From NCBI RefSeq assembly GCF_003855155.1, contig NZ_CP034073.1, positions 4,650,001 to 4,714,000 of the forward strand: DNA of 64,000 nucleotides, read 5' to 3'. Source of the stretch: Shewanella psychromarinicola. Lineage in GTDB: Bacteria; Pseudomonadota; Gammaproteobacteria; Enterobacterales; Shewanellaceae. Both the position numbers and the translations under genes were made by a program. Under the pieces are notes generated by a model that saw nothing but the letters and a program-made list of their open reading frames with translations, had not been told where the DNA came from and did no database searches. Shown piece by piece: positions 47,237-57,006 of the stretch (positions within the stretch are counted from its first letter, which is position 1; each line of letters starts with the position of its first letter).

Positions 47237-47315
47237 GATTTAATTCCTCGTATTCCTGACTGTAGACATTGCCTGTCTGTATTAAGCCAGGCGGATCATA
47301 TTGGTTACACTTATG

Positions 47316-47342
47316 CTAACGGCAATAAACGGAGGAACTTTA
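47316..47342 (-). promoter_or_regulatory. Sigma-28 (FliA) promoter for flaB
   Basis: On the minus strand TAAAGTTC, an 11-base spacer, then GCCGTTAG. Against the consensus TAAAGTTT/GCCGATAA this is 7/8 and 6/8 with exact spacing. It lies about 80 bases before the flaB start. Confidence 0.85.
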
Positions 47343-47382
47343 GTTTTTTTGACAACATTTTTATTTTACAGTAACAAAAAGA

Positions 47383-47412
47383 AAATAGGCCCCTTAACAA
47401 AGGGGCCTATTT
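47383..47412 (-). terminator. Terminator after flaA
   Basis: The arms AAATAGGCCCCTT and AAGGGGCCTATTT form a 13-bp perfect stem with a four-base loop, followed by a T-rich stretch on the minus strand. It separates the two flagellin genes, which are therefore independent transcripts. Confidence 0.92.
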
Positions 47413-47438
47413 AACTATAGAAAATACTATTTTACTCA

Positions 47439-48896
47439 TTAACCACCGAGTAAAGATAACGCGACCTGTGGCAATTGATTGGCCTGCGCCAACATAGACG
47501 ATGAGGCTTGCGATAGAATTTGCTGCTTACTGAGTTCAGCACTTTCTGAAGCAAAGTCAACATCTTGAATACGACTACGCGCATCGGTGACGTTATTTTG
47601 AATACTACTCAGATTGTTAATGGTAAAGTCCATTCGGTTTTGCACTGCACCTAAGCCAGCACGAGAACTGTCAATCCCGGCAATGGCGCCATCAATGATG
47701 TCAATGGCACTTTGCGCGCCGGATGCAGTACCTATATTAACTGTGCTAACACCCGCAAATACACCTGCCGCTTCACCGGTTATTTCAGCTGGACCCGCTG
47801 TACCTGTTAGCGTAAAGCTGTCAGCTGAACTTAATGTAATGGCACCTGCCGCGGTTGCTACAACACCGGCGGTGGTTACGTCAGTAGCTGCTGATGCTGT
47901 ACCGTCTGCAGCAACGTTCTTTAACTCCAATGCACCTGTTGTATTTGATGCCAGCGATGTGAAGTTAATATCGGCACCGGTAGAACTGGTGATAGTCAGG
48001 GTACCGTTATCCAAATTTGCAGTTACGCCAGTATCACCAGAGGTATCATTTATCGCGGTTGCAAGGTCAGCGTTAGAGCTAATACCGGTTAAATTTAAAG
48101 ACGCTGTTTTCCCGCTACCACCATCAACATTCATGATTAACGAAGTATCAAATGCAGCAGTTAAATTAGCTTGGACTGTCGTTTCAGCAGAAGCGGTTAC
48201 GCCCGTTCCGGCTTGGTTAATTTTGGAGACCAACTCAGTGGCAGTATCTTCATCTACTGACACTATATTCGTAGTGCTAGTACCTTGAGTAATGGTTAAC
48301 GTTTCACCCGTTGAACCATTTGTGCCAGCCGCGGCGGCAACAAGCCCTCCACCAAATAGACTACCTGCAGCGTTACTTTGATACGCCCCAATACTGGTGG
48401 CAGATACCGATTTCAGTGACACATCAATGGTTTGATTGGCATCAGAACCGACCTGAAATGACTGAGTACCATAAGAACCATCGAGTAAATTCTGGCCACC
48501 AAATGAGGTAGTTTCAGCAATACGGGTTAACTCAGCTTGTAATGAATTCACTTCTTTTTGCATAGCTGCACGGTCATCAGATGAGTTTGAACCGTTGGCA
48601 GATTGCAATGATAAGTCACGCATCCGTTGCAATATATTGGTCGACTCATTCATGGCGCCTTCAGCAGTTTGTGCAATCGAAATACCATCGTTGGCATTAC
48701 GAATGGCGACGCCAATACCGTTAATCTGACTGGTCATACGATTGGCGATTTGCATACCAGCAGCATCATCTTTAGCGCTGTTGATGCGCAGACCTGACGC
48801 TAAACGCTCCATGGAGGTTGAAGTAGCGGTTTGCGCTTTATTTAAATTGCCCTGGGCTTTCATGGATGTAACGTTGGTATTAACTGAAATAGCCAT
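47439..48896 (-). CDS. flaA: Flagellin (first copy, next to flgL)
   Basis: A 485-residue flagellin with the same architecture as its neighbour: D0/D1 at both ends, a large Ala/Thr/Gly-rich centre, and a two-glycine extension at the C-terminus. Differences from the other copy cluster near the two ends (for example NKAQTATS versus NQAQSATS, and SSRAGLG versus SQRAELG). It is preceded by AAGAGGA at the ATG and by a candidate sigma-28 promoter. The name flaA follows the position convention (adjacent to flgL) and is tentative. Confidence 0.96.
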   Translation of the reverse strand: MAISVNTNVTSMKAQGNLNKAQTATSTSMERLASGLRINSAKDDAAGMQIANRMTSQINGIGVAIRNANDGISIAQTAEGAMNESTNILQRMRDLSLQSANGSNSSDDRAAMQKEVNSLQAELTRIAETTSFGGQNLLDGSYGTQSFQVGSDANQTIDVSLKSVSATSIGAYQSNAAGSLFGGGLVAAAAGTNGSTGETLTITQGTSTTNIVSVDEDTATELVSKINQAGTGVTASAETTVQANLTAAFDTSLIMNVDGGSGKTASLNLTGISSNADLATAINDTSGDTGVTANLDNGTLTITSSTGADINFTSLASNTTGALELKNVAADGTASAATDVTTAGVVATAAGAITLSSADSFTLTGTAGPAEITGEAAGVFAGVSTVNIGTASGAQSAIDIIDGAIAGIDSSRAGLGAVQNRMDFTINNLSSIQNNVTDARSRIQDVDFASESAELSKQQILSQASSSMLAQANQLPQVALSLLGG

Positions 48897-48943
48897 AATA
48901 TTGAATCCTCTTCTTAGTTGAACGCCAAGACTCGGAGCTTGGC

Positions 48944-48970
48944 TAAACGGTTAATCATGCAAACTGTTTA
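48944..48970 (-). promoter_or_regulatory. Weak candidate sigma-28 promoter for flaA
   Basis: On the minus strand TAAACAGT, an 11-base spacer, then ACCGTTTA. It keeps TAAA and CCG with correct spacing but matches only about 10 of 16 consensus bases. No sigma-54 box is present in this gap. Real use of this site is uncertain. Confidence 0.35.
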
Positions 48971-49049
48971 AGGTGTATGAACTTATCGATAGATACTGAC
49001 TTAAGGCCAAGCAAAACTGACCAAGCATAAGAACCTATCTACATTATGT

Positions 49050-50255
49050 TTATATATAATCAAATAAACTGGTCGAGCTGATTTTACTGAACACACTCGA
49101 TACGGCATTGAGCGCTAATTGTTGCTTTTCAAATTCGGTAATGGCCGAGGCAAGATCTAAATCTTCTAGTCTTGATAATGCCGAGGTGTTAATCAATTTT
49201 TCATCAGTATGATTGTCGCTATACTGTTGCAGCGCTTTAAGGCTGTTGCCCGTAACGCTGCGTTGCTGACTCATTTGATTGACGCCACTATCAATGTTAT
49301 TCAATAGTTGTGCCAACTCTGATTTACCGGCAGGGGTTTGGGCGTCATCGCCGCTTTCAAATAATGCGATAGCCTTGCTGAAGGTCTCGAAAATACTGAC
49401 TTGTGGCTGTTCTTTAATGCTGAAACTATCGTTTGCTTTAGGCTCGCCGTCTATTTTGACTGCCATGCCGTTAACGCTGACCGGCACAGATGCATCAAAA
49501 GCCGTTACCGTAGTAACCGGGGGGGCCGCGCTGTCGGTTACTGAAACATTAAGCCCGCCTGCACCGTCGTCGGCGAAGCTAAAGCTATAAGAACCAGTAG
49601 TATAGGTTGTCGAGTCAGTAACCTTGGCGCTAGTTACGACAAAATCACCTTGCTGGGTTGACGAATAATTGACGCCGTAATCGCCCATGGCATTGGCGGC
49701 GTTCATAAATGCCGCATCGCCTGACACATTGGTATTAACTTGCACCCCTGCGGCAATATTGCTTTTACGAGTACCTGAGTCACCGCTGTACACCACTTGA
49801 TCGTTATTATCCAAAGCAAACGGCGTACTGTTGGTTTTATTACCGGCAAAGATATAATTACCTGATTCATCTTTGGTGTTGGCAATGGACATTAATTGCT
49901 CAAGACTTTGACGCATGTCATCGGCAATCACTTGCCGCTCGGCAGTCGTCATGCTGCCGTTGGCGCCGCGGAGCACTAACTCTTTCATGCTGCCAGCCAA
50001 GGTATCGGCTTGGCCTAACTGGCTTTCGGCTTGTTGAATATGACTGGTGGCGTAATCAATGTTTTTTACAAACTGGTCTACCAAAGCATTTTTTTGCTTT
50101 AAGTTATCAATACCAATGGCAGCGACAGGGTCATCGCCGGCGGTGTTAACCCTTTTGCCGCTGGAAATTTGCGCCATGATGGTGTTGGTGGCAGATTGTT
50201 TTTCTAAAATGCTATTGGTGTTTTGTTGAAACATTTGTCCGGTAGAAATTCTCAT
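49050..50255 (-). CDS. flgL: Flagellar hook-filament junction protein FlgL
   Basis: A 401-residue, flagellin-like junction protein. The N-terminus is MRISTGQMFQQNTNSILEKQ and the C-terminus LDLASAITEFEKQQLALNAV, both coiled-coil regions. The central region is variable (Thr/Ser/Gly). It starts ten bases after flgK and ends the flgF-L unit. Confidence 0.95.
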   Translation of the reverse strand: MRISTGQMFQQNTNSILEKQSATNTIMAQISSGKRVNTAGDDPVAAIGIDNLKQKNALVDQFVKNIDYATSHIQQAESQLGQADTLAGSMKELVLRGANGSMTTAERQVIADDMRQSLEQLMSIANTKDESGNYIFAGNKTNSTPFALDNNDQVVYSGDSGTRKSNIAAGVQVNTNVSGDAAFMNAANAMGDYGVNYSSTQQGDFVVTSAKVTDSTTYTTGSYSFSFADDGAGGLNVSVTDSAAPPVTTVTAFDASVPVSVNGMAVKIDGEPKANDSFSIKEQPQVSIFETFSKAIALFESGDDAQTPAGKSELAQLLNNIDSGVNQMSQQRSVTGNSLKALQQYSDNHTDEKLINTSALSRLEDLDLASAITEFEKQQLALNAVSSVFSKISSTSLFDYI

Positions 50256-50265
50256 GATTTATCTC

Positions 50266-52185
50266 CTAGCGAACCGAGCTGAATAAAGTATCGAAAATGG
50301 TTTGGGCTGTTGTCATAATTCTGGCGGAGGCTTGATAAGATTGTTGGAAGCGCATTAAGTTTGCGGCTTCTTCATCAAGGTTGACACCTGACTCACTTTG
50401 AACACGGTTGCTAGCTTGTTGATATATGGCCGTGGCGGAGCTAACGCGCACTTCAGCAGATTTAGTTTGGCTGCCGATATCGAGTTTAGTATTTTCAAAT
50501 ACGCTGGTTAATGTGCCCGTGCCGTTATTCATTAGTTTGCTATTTGATAAGCTCGCCATTGCTACCGCATTGCTGTTGTCACCTTCGGCCAATGACAAAT
50601 CAAACGTAAAGCTGTCGGCGGTAGCGGTACCATTACGGGTAATATCGAAATCCATACCAAAAGCGTTGATATTGTTATTTGTGATAGCGCCTGTGCCTAA
50701 TGAGGCACCAGCGGCATTAAAAGATTCATATGTGTTCGCAGCAGTATCAAGTTGGAAGGTAATAGATGATCCGATACCTTGAAAGCCACCAGCAGATGAA
50801 TCCATGCTATTTAAGCTAATGGCCGTGTTACCTGAGTTAGCAGTGGCCGATGTTAAGGTCGGCCCTGCGGCGGCAATGCCTTTAGGGTCGGTCATCACCA
50901 CTTTTAAGCCTGCAGCGCCACCCGCAGTTGGGCGAATTTCAAACTTGTCGCCATCGGCCATTGCGCCACTGGCAATGTTAATGCTAAAACCTGCACCGCC
51001 AGTAAGTTGACTGCCTGATAATACCAACGGTGACACTTTGCCGGTTTGAGTATCTTTCAGTTGGTAGTTATTTGTTGCCGAGATAAAGCTCAACTCATAA
51101 CTGCCACCCGATAACGCGCCAACATCATCAATATTGACTGACACTCCTGTTGCAGTGCCTTTATTGGTTGAAAACGCCCCTACCCGGCTTAATGCCATTA
51201 ACGGATCGTTAATATCAGTAAAAATGTTACTGCCAACCTCACCATTTAAATCAATTCCTTTTGATTGCATTCCATTAAAGGTGTCTGCCACCCCAAGTGC
51301 TAATTGGCCAAGTTCAGTACTGGCGGGTATTAAGGTGTCGTCCCGAAAAGAAAATAATGCGCCTAATTGGCCGCCCAATTTAGACGGATCGACATTAAGG
51401 GTTTTATCGCCAATGGAGGCATTAATGCGCGGCTCATTGGGATAAGGGTCGCCGGCACTCATGCCCATCGACATTGACACTTCACCCGACACCAACATCA
51501 TTGAGCCGCCAAGCATAATGGACTTGGCACCTGTGTCTAACGGGATCACATTGACCTGGGCATATTCGCTCAGTTCTAGAATGAGAGCACCTTGCTTGTC
51601 TAGCACTTGGCTGTCTTGATCTTGAGATTTCATCAACTCTACATTGAGGCTGCCTAGCTCTTTACCAATCTCATTAATACGAGTAGTAATGGCTTCAATT
51701 TGGCTATTGGTTTGTTTCACCTGGCCATCAAGTTGTGATTGCATTTGATTTAGGCCATTGGCCAACTGCTGCGCCGAACTAAGGCTGCTACTGCGAATAC
51801 CAAGGTCGCTGGGTAAATCGGCGACACTATTAATGCTGGCAAAAAAGTTATTCAAATTTTCGGGCACCATTTGGCCCACTTGAGCATAAATTTGGTCTAG
51901 TTCGCTTAACTTACTGTAAGAGGTTTCAGCCGCGCTCATACTAGTTTGGCCAATCCGTAACTCACGTGCGGCAAATTCGTTATAAACACGTTTAACATCG
52001 GACACATACGTGCCGGTGCCATAAAAATTATTGCCCAAGTGTTGAGATTGTGATGACGCCTGAGTCGCGACTTGCCTGTTATAACCTTCAGTATTGGCAT
52101 TAGCGATGTTATTACTGGTGACGCCTAATTGTGCTTGGGATGCTTGAATACCTGTGCGAGCGATATTGAGTAAGTCAATCGACAT
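50266..52185 (-). CDS. flgK: Flagellar hook-filament junction protein FlgK
   Basis: A 639-residue protein. The N-terminus MSIDLLNIARTGIQASQAQL and NNIANANTEGYNRQVA is the rod/hook family signature, and the C-terminus NLDEEAANLMRFQQSYQASA matches FlgK. Between them lies a long beta-rich region (about 330-560). Its ATG overlaps the flgJ stop by one base. It sits next to flgL, as in all such clusters. Confidence 0.95.
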   Translation of the reverse strand: MSIDLLNIARTGIQASQAQLGVTSNNIANANTEGYNRQVATQASSQSQHLGNNFYGTGTYVSDVKRVYNEFAARELRIGQTSMSAAETSYSKLSELDQIYAQVGQMVPENLNNFFASINSVADLPSDLGIRSSSLSSAQQLANGLNQMQSQLDGQVKQTNSQIEAITTRINEIGKELGSLNVELMKSQDQDSQVLDKQGALILELSEYAQVNVIPLDTGAKSIMLGGSMMLVSGEVSMSMGMSAGDPYPNEPRINASIGDKTLNVDPSKLGGQLGALFSFRDDTLIPASTELGQLALGVADTFNGMQSKGIDLNGEVGSNIFTDINDPLMALSRVGAFSTNKGTATGVSVNIDDVGALSGGSYELSFISATNNYQLKDTQTGKVSPLVLSGSQLTGGAGFSINIASGAMADGDKFEIRPTAGGAAGLKVVMTDPKGIAAAGPTLTSATANSGNTAISLNSMDSSAGGFQGIGSSITFQLDTAANTYESFNAAGASLGTGAITNNNINAFGMDFDITRNGTATADSFTFDLSLAEGDNSNAVAMASLSNSKLMNNGTGTLTSVFENTKLDIGSQTKSAEVRVSSATAIYQQASNRVQSESGVNLDEEAANLMRFQQSYQASARIMTTAQTIFDTLFSSVR

Positions 52186-53375
52186 TATTGAGTCTCCACA
52201 GGTAATACAGATTTAAGGCCTTCTTTTACCGACTTCATCACATTGATGACTTTATCGGCATATTGAGGGTCGGTGGCGTAGCCGGCTTTTTGCAACGCTT
52301 TAATAAATTGAGTCGGCTCAGCGGCCACTTTGCGCGCATCTTGATAACGATCGCCTTGGCTAATAAACGACACAAAGTCATTAAAGCTCTGCTCAAGGTT
52401 GTCATACATTCTGAAATCCGCTTTTTGTTGCACCGCAATGCCCTTTTCAAATTCCAATGTATTGACTGAGGTTTTCTCACCTTGCCAACGTTTGTCTGCT
52501 TTGATATTAAATAAGTTATGACTCATGGTGCCGTCGTTACGACGTACCACTTTTTGGCCCCAACCCGTTTCTAACGCGGATTGAGCAATTAACACTTCTG
52601 CAGAGGTTCCCAAAGATTTAGCCGCTTTTTCAGCGTGGGGATATAACACTGAGATAAAATGCTCAGGGCTGGTAAATTGACTCACCATAATGCCTTTATC
52701 TTTTGGCACAGTAACATCTGCCTGCGGCAAACCTTTGCCTGCTTGCGCTGCTTGACTGGCTAATTGTTCACCGCGTAACACACTCGCTAATTGCTCACGG
52801 TCTAACACACTGGATAACGGTTTAGCCTCTAACGCATTAGAAAGCTGGGTCGACATAGGTCGCATAGATTCGGCGTTATCTATAACAGAATGGGCAATAA
52901 CAGAATGGCCGATAATAGAATGCGATGCTGCTATTTGATCTTTTGGCGCAATGGCATCAAGGGTGTCGTTATCTAATGCCGTTGGCGGCGCTGCAAACAT
53001 ACTCGGATTAACTTTATAATCGCTATTGCCACGCAATACCGATGCTGGCGTAACGGCGCTATCTTCAGGGTCTAGTTGCTGCATCATCATCTCAGCTAGC
53101 CCTAACATGCCTTTATTTGATAGATCGACCGACATTTGCTCATCGCGCATTTTTTCAAAAAACGCGGTGGTTTCACTGTTCATTGGACTGTCTGACTTAA
53201 ACGCGGCATTGGCATCTCGCATGCTTTTCATTAGCATTTGAATAAAAATACCTTCAAATTGCTTAGCCGCTTCTTTAAGTGCCCCCTTCTCGTCTTTCTG
53301 GGCCTGGACGCGAAGTGAATCTAGTCCTCCTAGATCCAAAAAGTTCGATGAAGCTGACAACTTATCCATAGTCAT
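52185..53375 (-). CDS. flgJ: Flagellar rod assembly protein and peptidoglycan hydrolase FlgJ
   Basis: A 396-residue bifunctional protein. The N-terminal rod-cap domain (about 30-115) has EAAKQFEGIFIQMLMKSMRD. The C-terminal glucosaminidase domain (about 235-390) has LIAQSALETGWGQKVV with the catalytic Glu and SHNLFNIKADKRW. The two are joined by a linker of about 110 residues, longer than in Salmonella FlgJ (about 316 residues total), that carries two short coding repeats. It opens the cell wall for the rod. It lies 11 bases after flgI. Confidence 0.95.
   Translation of the reverse strand: MTMDKLSASSNFLDLGGLDSLRVQAQKDEKGALKEAAKQFEGIFIQMLMKSMRDANAAFKSDSPMNSETTAFFEKMRDEQMSVDLSNKGMLGLAEMMMQQLDPEDSAVTPASVLRGNSDYKVNPSMFAAPPTALDNDTLDAIAPKDQIAASHSIIGHSVIAHSVIDNAESMRPMSTQLSNALEAKPLSSVLDREQLASVLRGEQLASQAAQAGKGLPQADVTVPKDKGIMVSQFTSPEHFISVLYPHAEKAAKSLGTSAEVLIAQSALETGWGQKVVRRNDGTMSHNLFNIKADKRWQGEKTSVNTLEFEKGIAVQQKADFRMYDNLEQSFNDFVSFISQGDRYQDARKVAAEPTQFIKALQKAGYATDPQYADKVINVMKSVKEGLKSVLPVETQ
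52759..52926 (-). repeat. Two coding minisatellites in the flgJ linker
   Basis: Bases 52759-52812 are two 27-bp copies, giving two similar peptide units around EQLASVLR. Bases 52882-52926 are three 15-bp copies of the type ATAACAGAATGGGCA, giving repeated HSVI-type peptides. Both unit lengths are multiples of three, so copy changes keep the frame. They fall in the spacer between the rod-cap and hydrolase domains. Confidence 0.85.
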
Positions 53376-53386
53376 TCCGACAATTA

Positions 53387-54493
53387 TTAGATGATGATAA
53401 GTTCACCATGCAAAGCGCCTGCCATTTTTAACGCTTCGAGTATGGCAAGGACATCAGATGGGGCTGCGCCCACTAAATTCACGGCTCTGACGAGTTCATC
53501 AAGTGTGGTGCCTGGGTTAAACATAAACATGCGACGATCTTTTTCTGACACGTCAATCGTACTGTTGGCGGTAACAACCGTATCCCCGCCCGCTAATGCG
53601 TTAGGTTGTGACACTTGGGTGGCTTCGGCAATGGTGACTGTTAATCCGCCGTGGGTCACCGCGGCTGGCAATAACTTAACGTTTTGGCCAACCACTATGG
53701 TGCCAGTACGTGAGTTAACAATCACTTTGGCAGATTCTTCTGCCGGTATAACGTCGATGTTTTCTAATACCGATAAAAATGACACTCGCTGTGATGCATC
53801 CCGTGGCGCACTCACTTGAATAGAGGTGGCATCAATGGCCTTGGCCATATCGGGGCCGAGTAAATTATTAATCGCATCTGCGGTGCGTTTAGCGGTAGAA
53901 AAATCAGCACGACGTAAATTGAAGGTAAGGTAATCACCGCTGGCAAAGGGACTGACCACGCTGCGCTCGACAATGGCACCACTGGGAATGCGGCCGACCG
54001 TTGGGGTATTTTGGATCACCAATGAGCCATCAAGCCCTTCAGCGCTAAAACCACTGACAATTAAGCTGCCCTGAGCAATGGCATAGACATTGTCGTCCAC
54101 CCCTTTTAGGAAGGTTTGTAATAAGGTGCCGCCACGTAAACTTTTTGCTTGGCCTAAACTGGACACAGTAATGTCAAGTTTTTGACCCGGTTTAATAAAG
54201 GCTGGCATTTCTGCATGCACCGCAACGACAGCGATGTTTTTTGAGCTAGCACGAACCGAATCAGGTAAATTGATGCCGAAGTTTTTCAGCATGGTGCTAA
54301 ATGTTTGTTCGGTATAACGGGTACTTTCCCCCGTACCAGGCAAACCGACCACCAGCCCATAACCGACTAATTGGTTACTTCGCACCCCTTGAATACTGGC
54401 GATGTCTTTAATCCGCTCTGCATGTACAGAGGCGGTTAACATCAATATCGACGCGACTAACGATACAGTCGCAACAATCAGTTTAGTTTTCAT
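53387..54493 (-). CDS. flgI: Flagellar P-ring protein FlgI
   Basis: A 368-residue periplasmic protein with a signal peptide (about 1-25, [21 protein letters not shown] region). Conserved stretches are [38 protein letters not shown] and the C-terminal [20 protein letters not shown]. It forms the P-ring in peptidoglycan. It lies 10 bases after flgH. Confidence 0.96.
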   Translation of the reverse strand: MKTKLIVATVSLVASILMLTASVHAERIKDIASIQGVRSNQLVGYGLVVGLPGTGESTRYTEQTFSTMLKNFGINLPDSVRASSKNIAVVAVHAEMPAFIKPGQKLDITVSSLGQAKSLRGGTLLQTFLKGVDDNVYAIAQGSLIVSGFSAEGLDGSLVIQNTPTVGRIPSGAIVERSVVSPFASGDYLTFNLRRADFSTAKRTADAINNLLGPDMAKAIDATSIQVSAPRDASQRVSFLSVLENIDVIPAEESAKVIVNSRTGTIVVGQNVKLLPAAVTHGGLTVTIAEATQVSQPNALAGGDTVVTANSTIDVSEKDRRMFMFNPGTTLDELVRAVNLVGAAPSDVLAILEALKMAGALHGELIII

Positions 54494-54503
54494 CCATTAC
54501 TCC

Positions 54504-55178
54504 TTAAAAAGGCCACCACTCACTCATAAAGAATGAACTCAGCCAACCGACTTTTTGGGCATCAGCAAACGTACCTGTGCCGCTATACTGAATGCGAGCG
54601 TTAGCCACTCGTGTCGAATCGATAGTATTATCTGGGTTAATGTCTTCGCTGCGGATCATCCCTGTGATGCGAATAAATTCATCACCGTTATTGATCGAAA
54701 TCCATTTTTCGCCACGGATCACTAAGTTGCCGTTACTGAGCACCTGAATGACATTGGCTGAAATACTGCCATTTAAACTGTTTGATTGGTCAGCATCAGA
54801 CTCGCGCTTGGTATTCATGCTGTCGCCGTAACCCAAATCAATTGGGACGCCGCTTATGGAAATGTTTTTGCCGCCGGCATATATTGGTTCAACGCTTAAA
54901 TCAGTGTCTTTTTTGATTTCGTTATTGGCGCTTTTCGATGCTTGGGTTGATTCTTTTAAGGTCACCGTAATAATGTCACCGACGCGATGAGCACGAATAT
55001 CGGAATACAAGCTTGATGCTTGGCTATCAAGATAAATAGATCCCGTTGCCGCCACTTGTGTCGGTATCGTATCTGGGTATACCGGCGCATAAAATGGGTC
55101 ATCTTCAATGGGTTTCTTGGGCGTAGAACTACAGCCAATTAATAACACCACTGACGCTAACGCAATGTATTTAATCAT
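54504..55178 (-). CDS. flgH: Flagellar L-ring lipoprotein FlgH
   Basis: A 224-residue lipoprotein. The signal ends in the lipobox LIGC (Cys16). Family stretches are [40 protein letters not shown] and [11 protein letters not shown]. The C-terminus ends [11 protein letters not shown]. It forms the outer-membrane L-ring. It lies nine bases after flgG. Confidence 0.96.
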   Translation of the reverse strand: MIKYIALASVVLLIGCSSTPKKPIEDDPFYAPVYPDTIPTQVAATGSIYLDSQASSLYSDIRAHRVGDIITVTLKESTQASKSANNEIKKDTDLSVEPIYAGGKNISISGVPIDLGYGDSMNTKRESDADQSNSLNGSISANVIQVLSNGNLVIRGEKWISINNGDEFIRITGMIRSEDINPDNTIDSTRVANARIQYSGTGTFADAQKVGWLSSFFMSEWWPF

Positions 55179-55187
55179 CTTAACGCC

Positions 55188-55976
55188 TTAGAGATTCTGA
55201 TTAATATAAGACAGCATTTGATCAACCGCCGAGATCACTTTGGAGTTCATCTCGTAAATACGTTGTCCTTGAATAAGGTTGACCAATTCCTCAGTCACAT
55301 TCACGTTAGAGGTTTCCAGTGCCCCTTGGCGAATAGAACCTAAACCGTCTTGGGATGCCGTACCTTGGATAGGCGTGCCACTGGCACCCGTTTCGGTATA
55401 CAAGTTTTGTCCTAAGGGATCTAAACCTGACGGATTAATAAAATCGGTCATGGTTAACTGGCCAATCACCTGACTAGCAGCAGTACCTGGCGTTTGCACA
55501 GACACTTCACCCGATGCGGATACGGTAATACTGGAGGAATCATCGGGAATAGTGATCGGCGGCTGAACCACATAGCCTGAACCTGGGGTAACAATCTGAC
55601 CGGTATCATCCAAGCTAAACTGACCATTACGGGTATAAGCAGCAGTACCATCTGGCATTTGCACTTCAAAAAAGCCTGAACCTTCAATCATTAAATCTAA
55701 TGAGTTATCGGTGGTGAGCATGTTGCCTTGGGTAAACATTTTTTGGGTAGCAACCACCTTAGTACCAGCACCAATATTTAAGCCATTGGGTAACTTGCTG
55801 TTGTCTGAGCTAATGCCACCGGCTTGATTAACGGTTTGATAAAGTAGGTCTTCAAATACCGCACGGCTTTTCTTAAATCCGACAGTACTGGCGTTAGCCA
55901 CGTTATTAGAAATAACCGCAATGTTGGTTTGCTGGGCATCTACACCTGTTTTACTTATCCATAACGCTGGATGCAT
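55188..55976 (-). CDS. flgG: Flagellar distal rod protein FlgG
   Basis: A 262-residue rod protein, the standard FlgG length. The N-terminus has LWISKTGVDAQQTNIAVISN and NNVANASTVGFKKSR; the C-terminus has ALETSNVNVTEELVNLIQGQ and the EMNSKVISAVDQML region. It lies 15 bases after flgF. Confidence 0.96.
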   Translation of the reverse strand: MHPALWISKTGVDAQQTNIAVISNNVANASTVGFKKSRAVFEDLLYQTVNQAGGISSDNSKLPNGLNIGAGTKVVATQKMFTQGNMLTTDNSLDLMIEGSGFFEVQMPDGTAAYTRNGQFSLDDTGQIVTPGSGYVVQPPITIPDDSSSITVSASGEVSVQTPGTAASQVIGQLTMTDFINPSGLDPLGQNLYTETGASGTPIQGTASQDGLGSIRQGALETSNVNVTEELVNLIQGQRIYEMNSKVISAVDQMLSYINQNL

Positions 55977-55991
55977 AATAATTACTCCTAA

Positions 55992-56732
55992 CTAGATTCT
56001 CATCAAAGAAGCTGACGCCTTATCAATTTCTTCAGCGTTCTTCATCATTTTGACTTGCATTTCATATCGACGTTGAATATCGATCATGGCGACCATTTCT
56101 TGCACTGAATTGACATTACTGCCTTCAACTGCGCCACTGACAACTTCAACCCCGGGGTCCTTTGGCGCATCGCCACCGGCAATAAGGCGGAACAAACCAT
56201 CTTCGCCGCGCATCATGTTCTCGTTACCAGGATTAACTAATTTAATCCTCGCCACTTCTTCGACCACTTCGGCCGTCGCCCCTTGAGGCCTAACTGAAAT
56301 AATACCGTTGGCCGAAATTTCTACTTTCTCAATTGGGATAGGCAACACAATAGGACCGGAATTGCCCATCACTGGACGATTGCTGCTATTTAACAGCAAA
56401 CCGGTACTGTCAAATTTCAAACTGCCTGCACGGGTGTAAGCTTCTGAACCGTCAGCCGCTTGTACGGCAACCCAGCCATCGCCTTTAACTGCGATATCAA
56501 GGTCGCGACCAGTGGTTTGAATGGGACCGCCGTTAAAGTTACTGCCGGGGCTTTCCATCATCGCAAATACTCGCGTAGGCAAGCCTTCACCAAAGGCCTG
56601 CATTGAACGGGCTTGGACCATGTCTGCTTTAAATCCATCAGTATTGGCGTTGGCAAGATTGTTAGCACTTACTGCTAAGGCATTCATACCTTGCTTTGCG
56701 CCACTCATGGCAATATAAAGAAATTTGTCCAT
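55992..56732 (-). CDS. flgF: Flagellar proximal rod protein FlgF
   Basis: A 246-residue rod protein. The start is ATG 56732, six bases after GGAG; an upstream TTG at 56747 overlaps that site. Motifs are NALAVSANNLANANTDGFKA at the N-terminus and GSNVNSVQEMVAMIDIQRRY at the C-terminus. It heads the flgF-L operon, which has its own sigma-54 box and is separated from flgE by a terminator. Confidence 0.95.
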   Translation of the reverse strand: MDKFLYIAMSGAKQGMNALAVSANNLANANTDGFKADMVQARSMQAFGEGLPTRVFAMMESPGSNFNGGPIQTTGRDLDIAVKGDGWVAVQAADGSEAYTRAGSLKFDSTGLLLNSSNRPVMGNSGPIVLPIPIEKVEISANGIISVRPQGATAEVVEEVARIKLVNPGNENMMRGEDGLFRLIAGGDAPKDPGVEVVSGAVEGSNVNSVQEMVAMIDIQRRYEMQVKMMKNAEEIDKASASLMRI

Positions 56733-56780
56733 TTGTTGCTCCGTCAAACTTTCTGCAAAAACAATTTATATACACAGAAT

Positions 56781-56797
56781 AAGCAAGCATCATGCCA
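56781..56797 (-). promoter_or_regulatory. Sigma-54 promoter for flgFGHIJKL
   Basis: On the minus strand TGGCAT-GATGC-TTGCTT, one base from consensus, with correct spacing. It lies 49 bases before the flgF start. A 13-bp direct repeat (GAGGACTAATAAT, two copies near 56920-56945) sits upstream. Confidence 0.85.
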
Positions 56798-56962
56798 ATG
56801 AGTTTTAAGGCGGATTATGGAGATGTAATAGATTGAATAGATTGAATCAGTTAAGAATTAACATTAACGAATAACTCATGAGTGTCAAAAAAGCATCAAA
56901 TAACACCAGGGGATAATAACGAGGACTAATAATGAGGACTAATAATGAAGGGGTAAAGGCAA

Positions 56963-56988
56963 GGTGTTGCCGTAAACGGCAACACCTA
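56963..56988 (-). terminator. Hairpin terminator after flgE
   Basis: The arms AGGTGTTGCCG and CGGCAACACCT pair perfectly over a four-base loop. The T tract after it on the minus strand is short, so termination may be partial. It lies between flgE and the flgF promoter. Confidence 0.7.
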
Positions 56989-57006
56989 TCATGGCGTGTG
57001 GTTAAC

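Noticed and set aside
46023..48288. Plus-strand open frames opposite both flagellins (163 and 224 codons)
   Set aside because: Antisense shadows of the Ala/Thr/Gly-rich flagellin centres; nearly identical because the genes are.
48971..49040. Sigma-54 promoter for flaA (TTGGT ... TTTTGCTT)
   Set aside because: GG and GC are only eight bases apart, and the other GG pairs do not have GC at the right distance.
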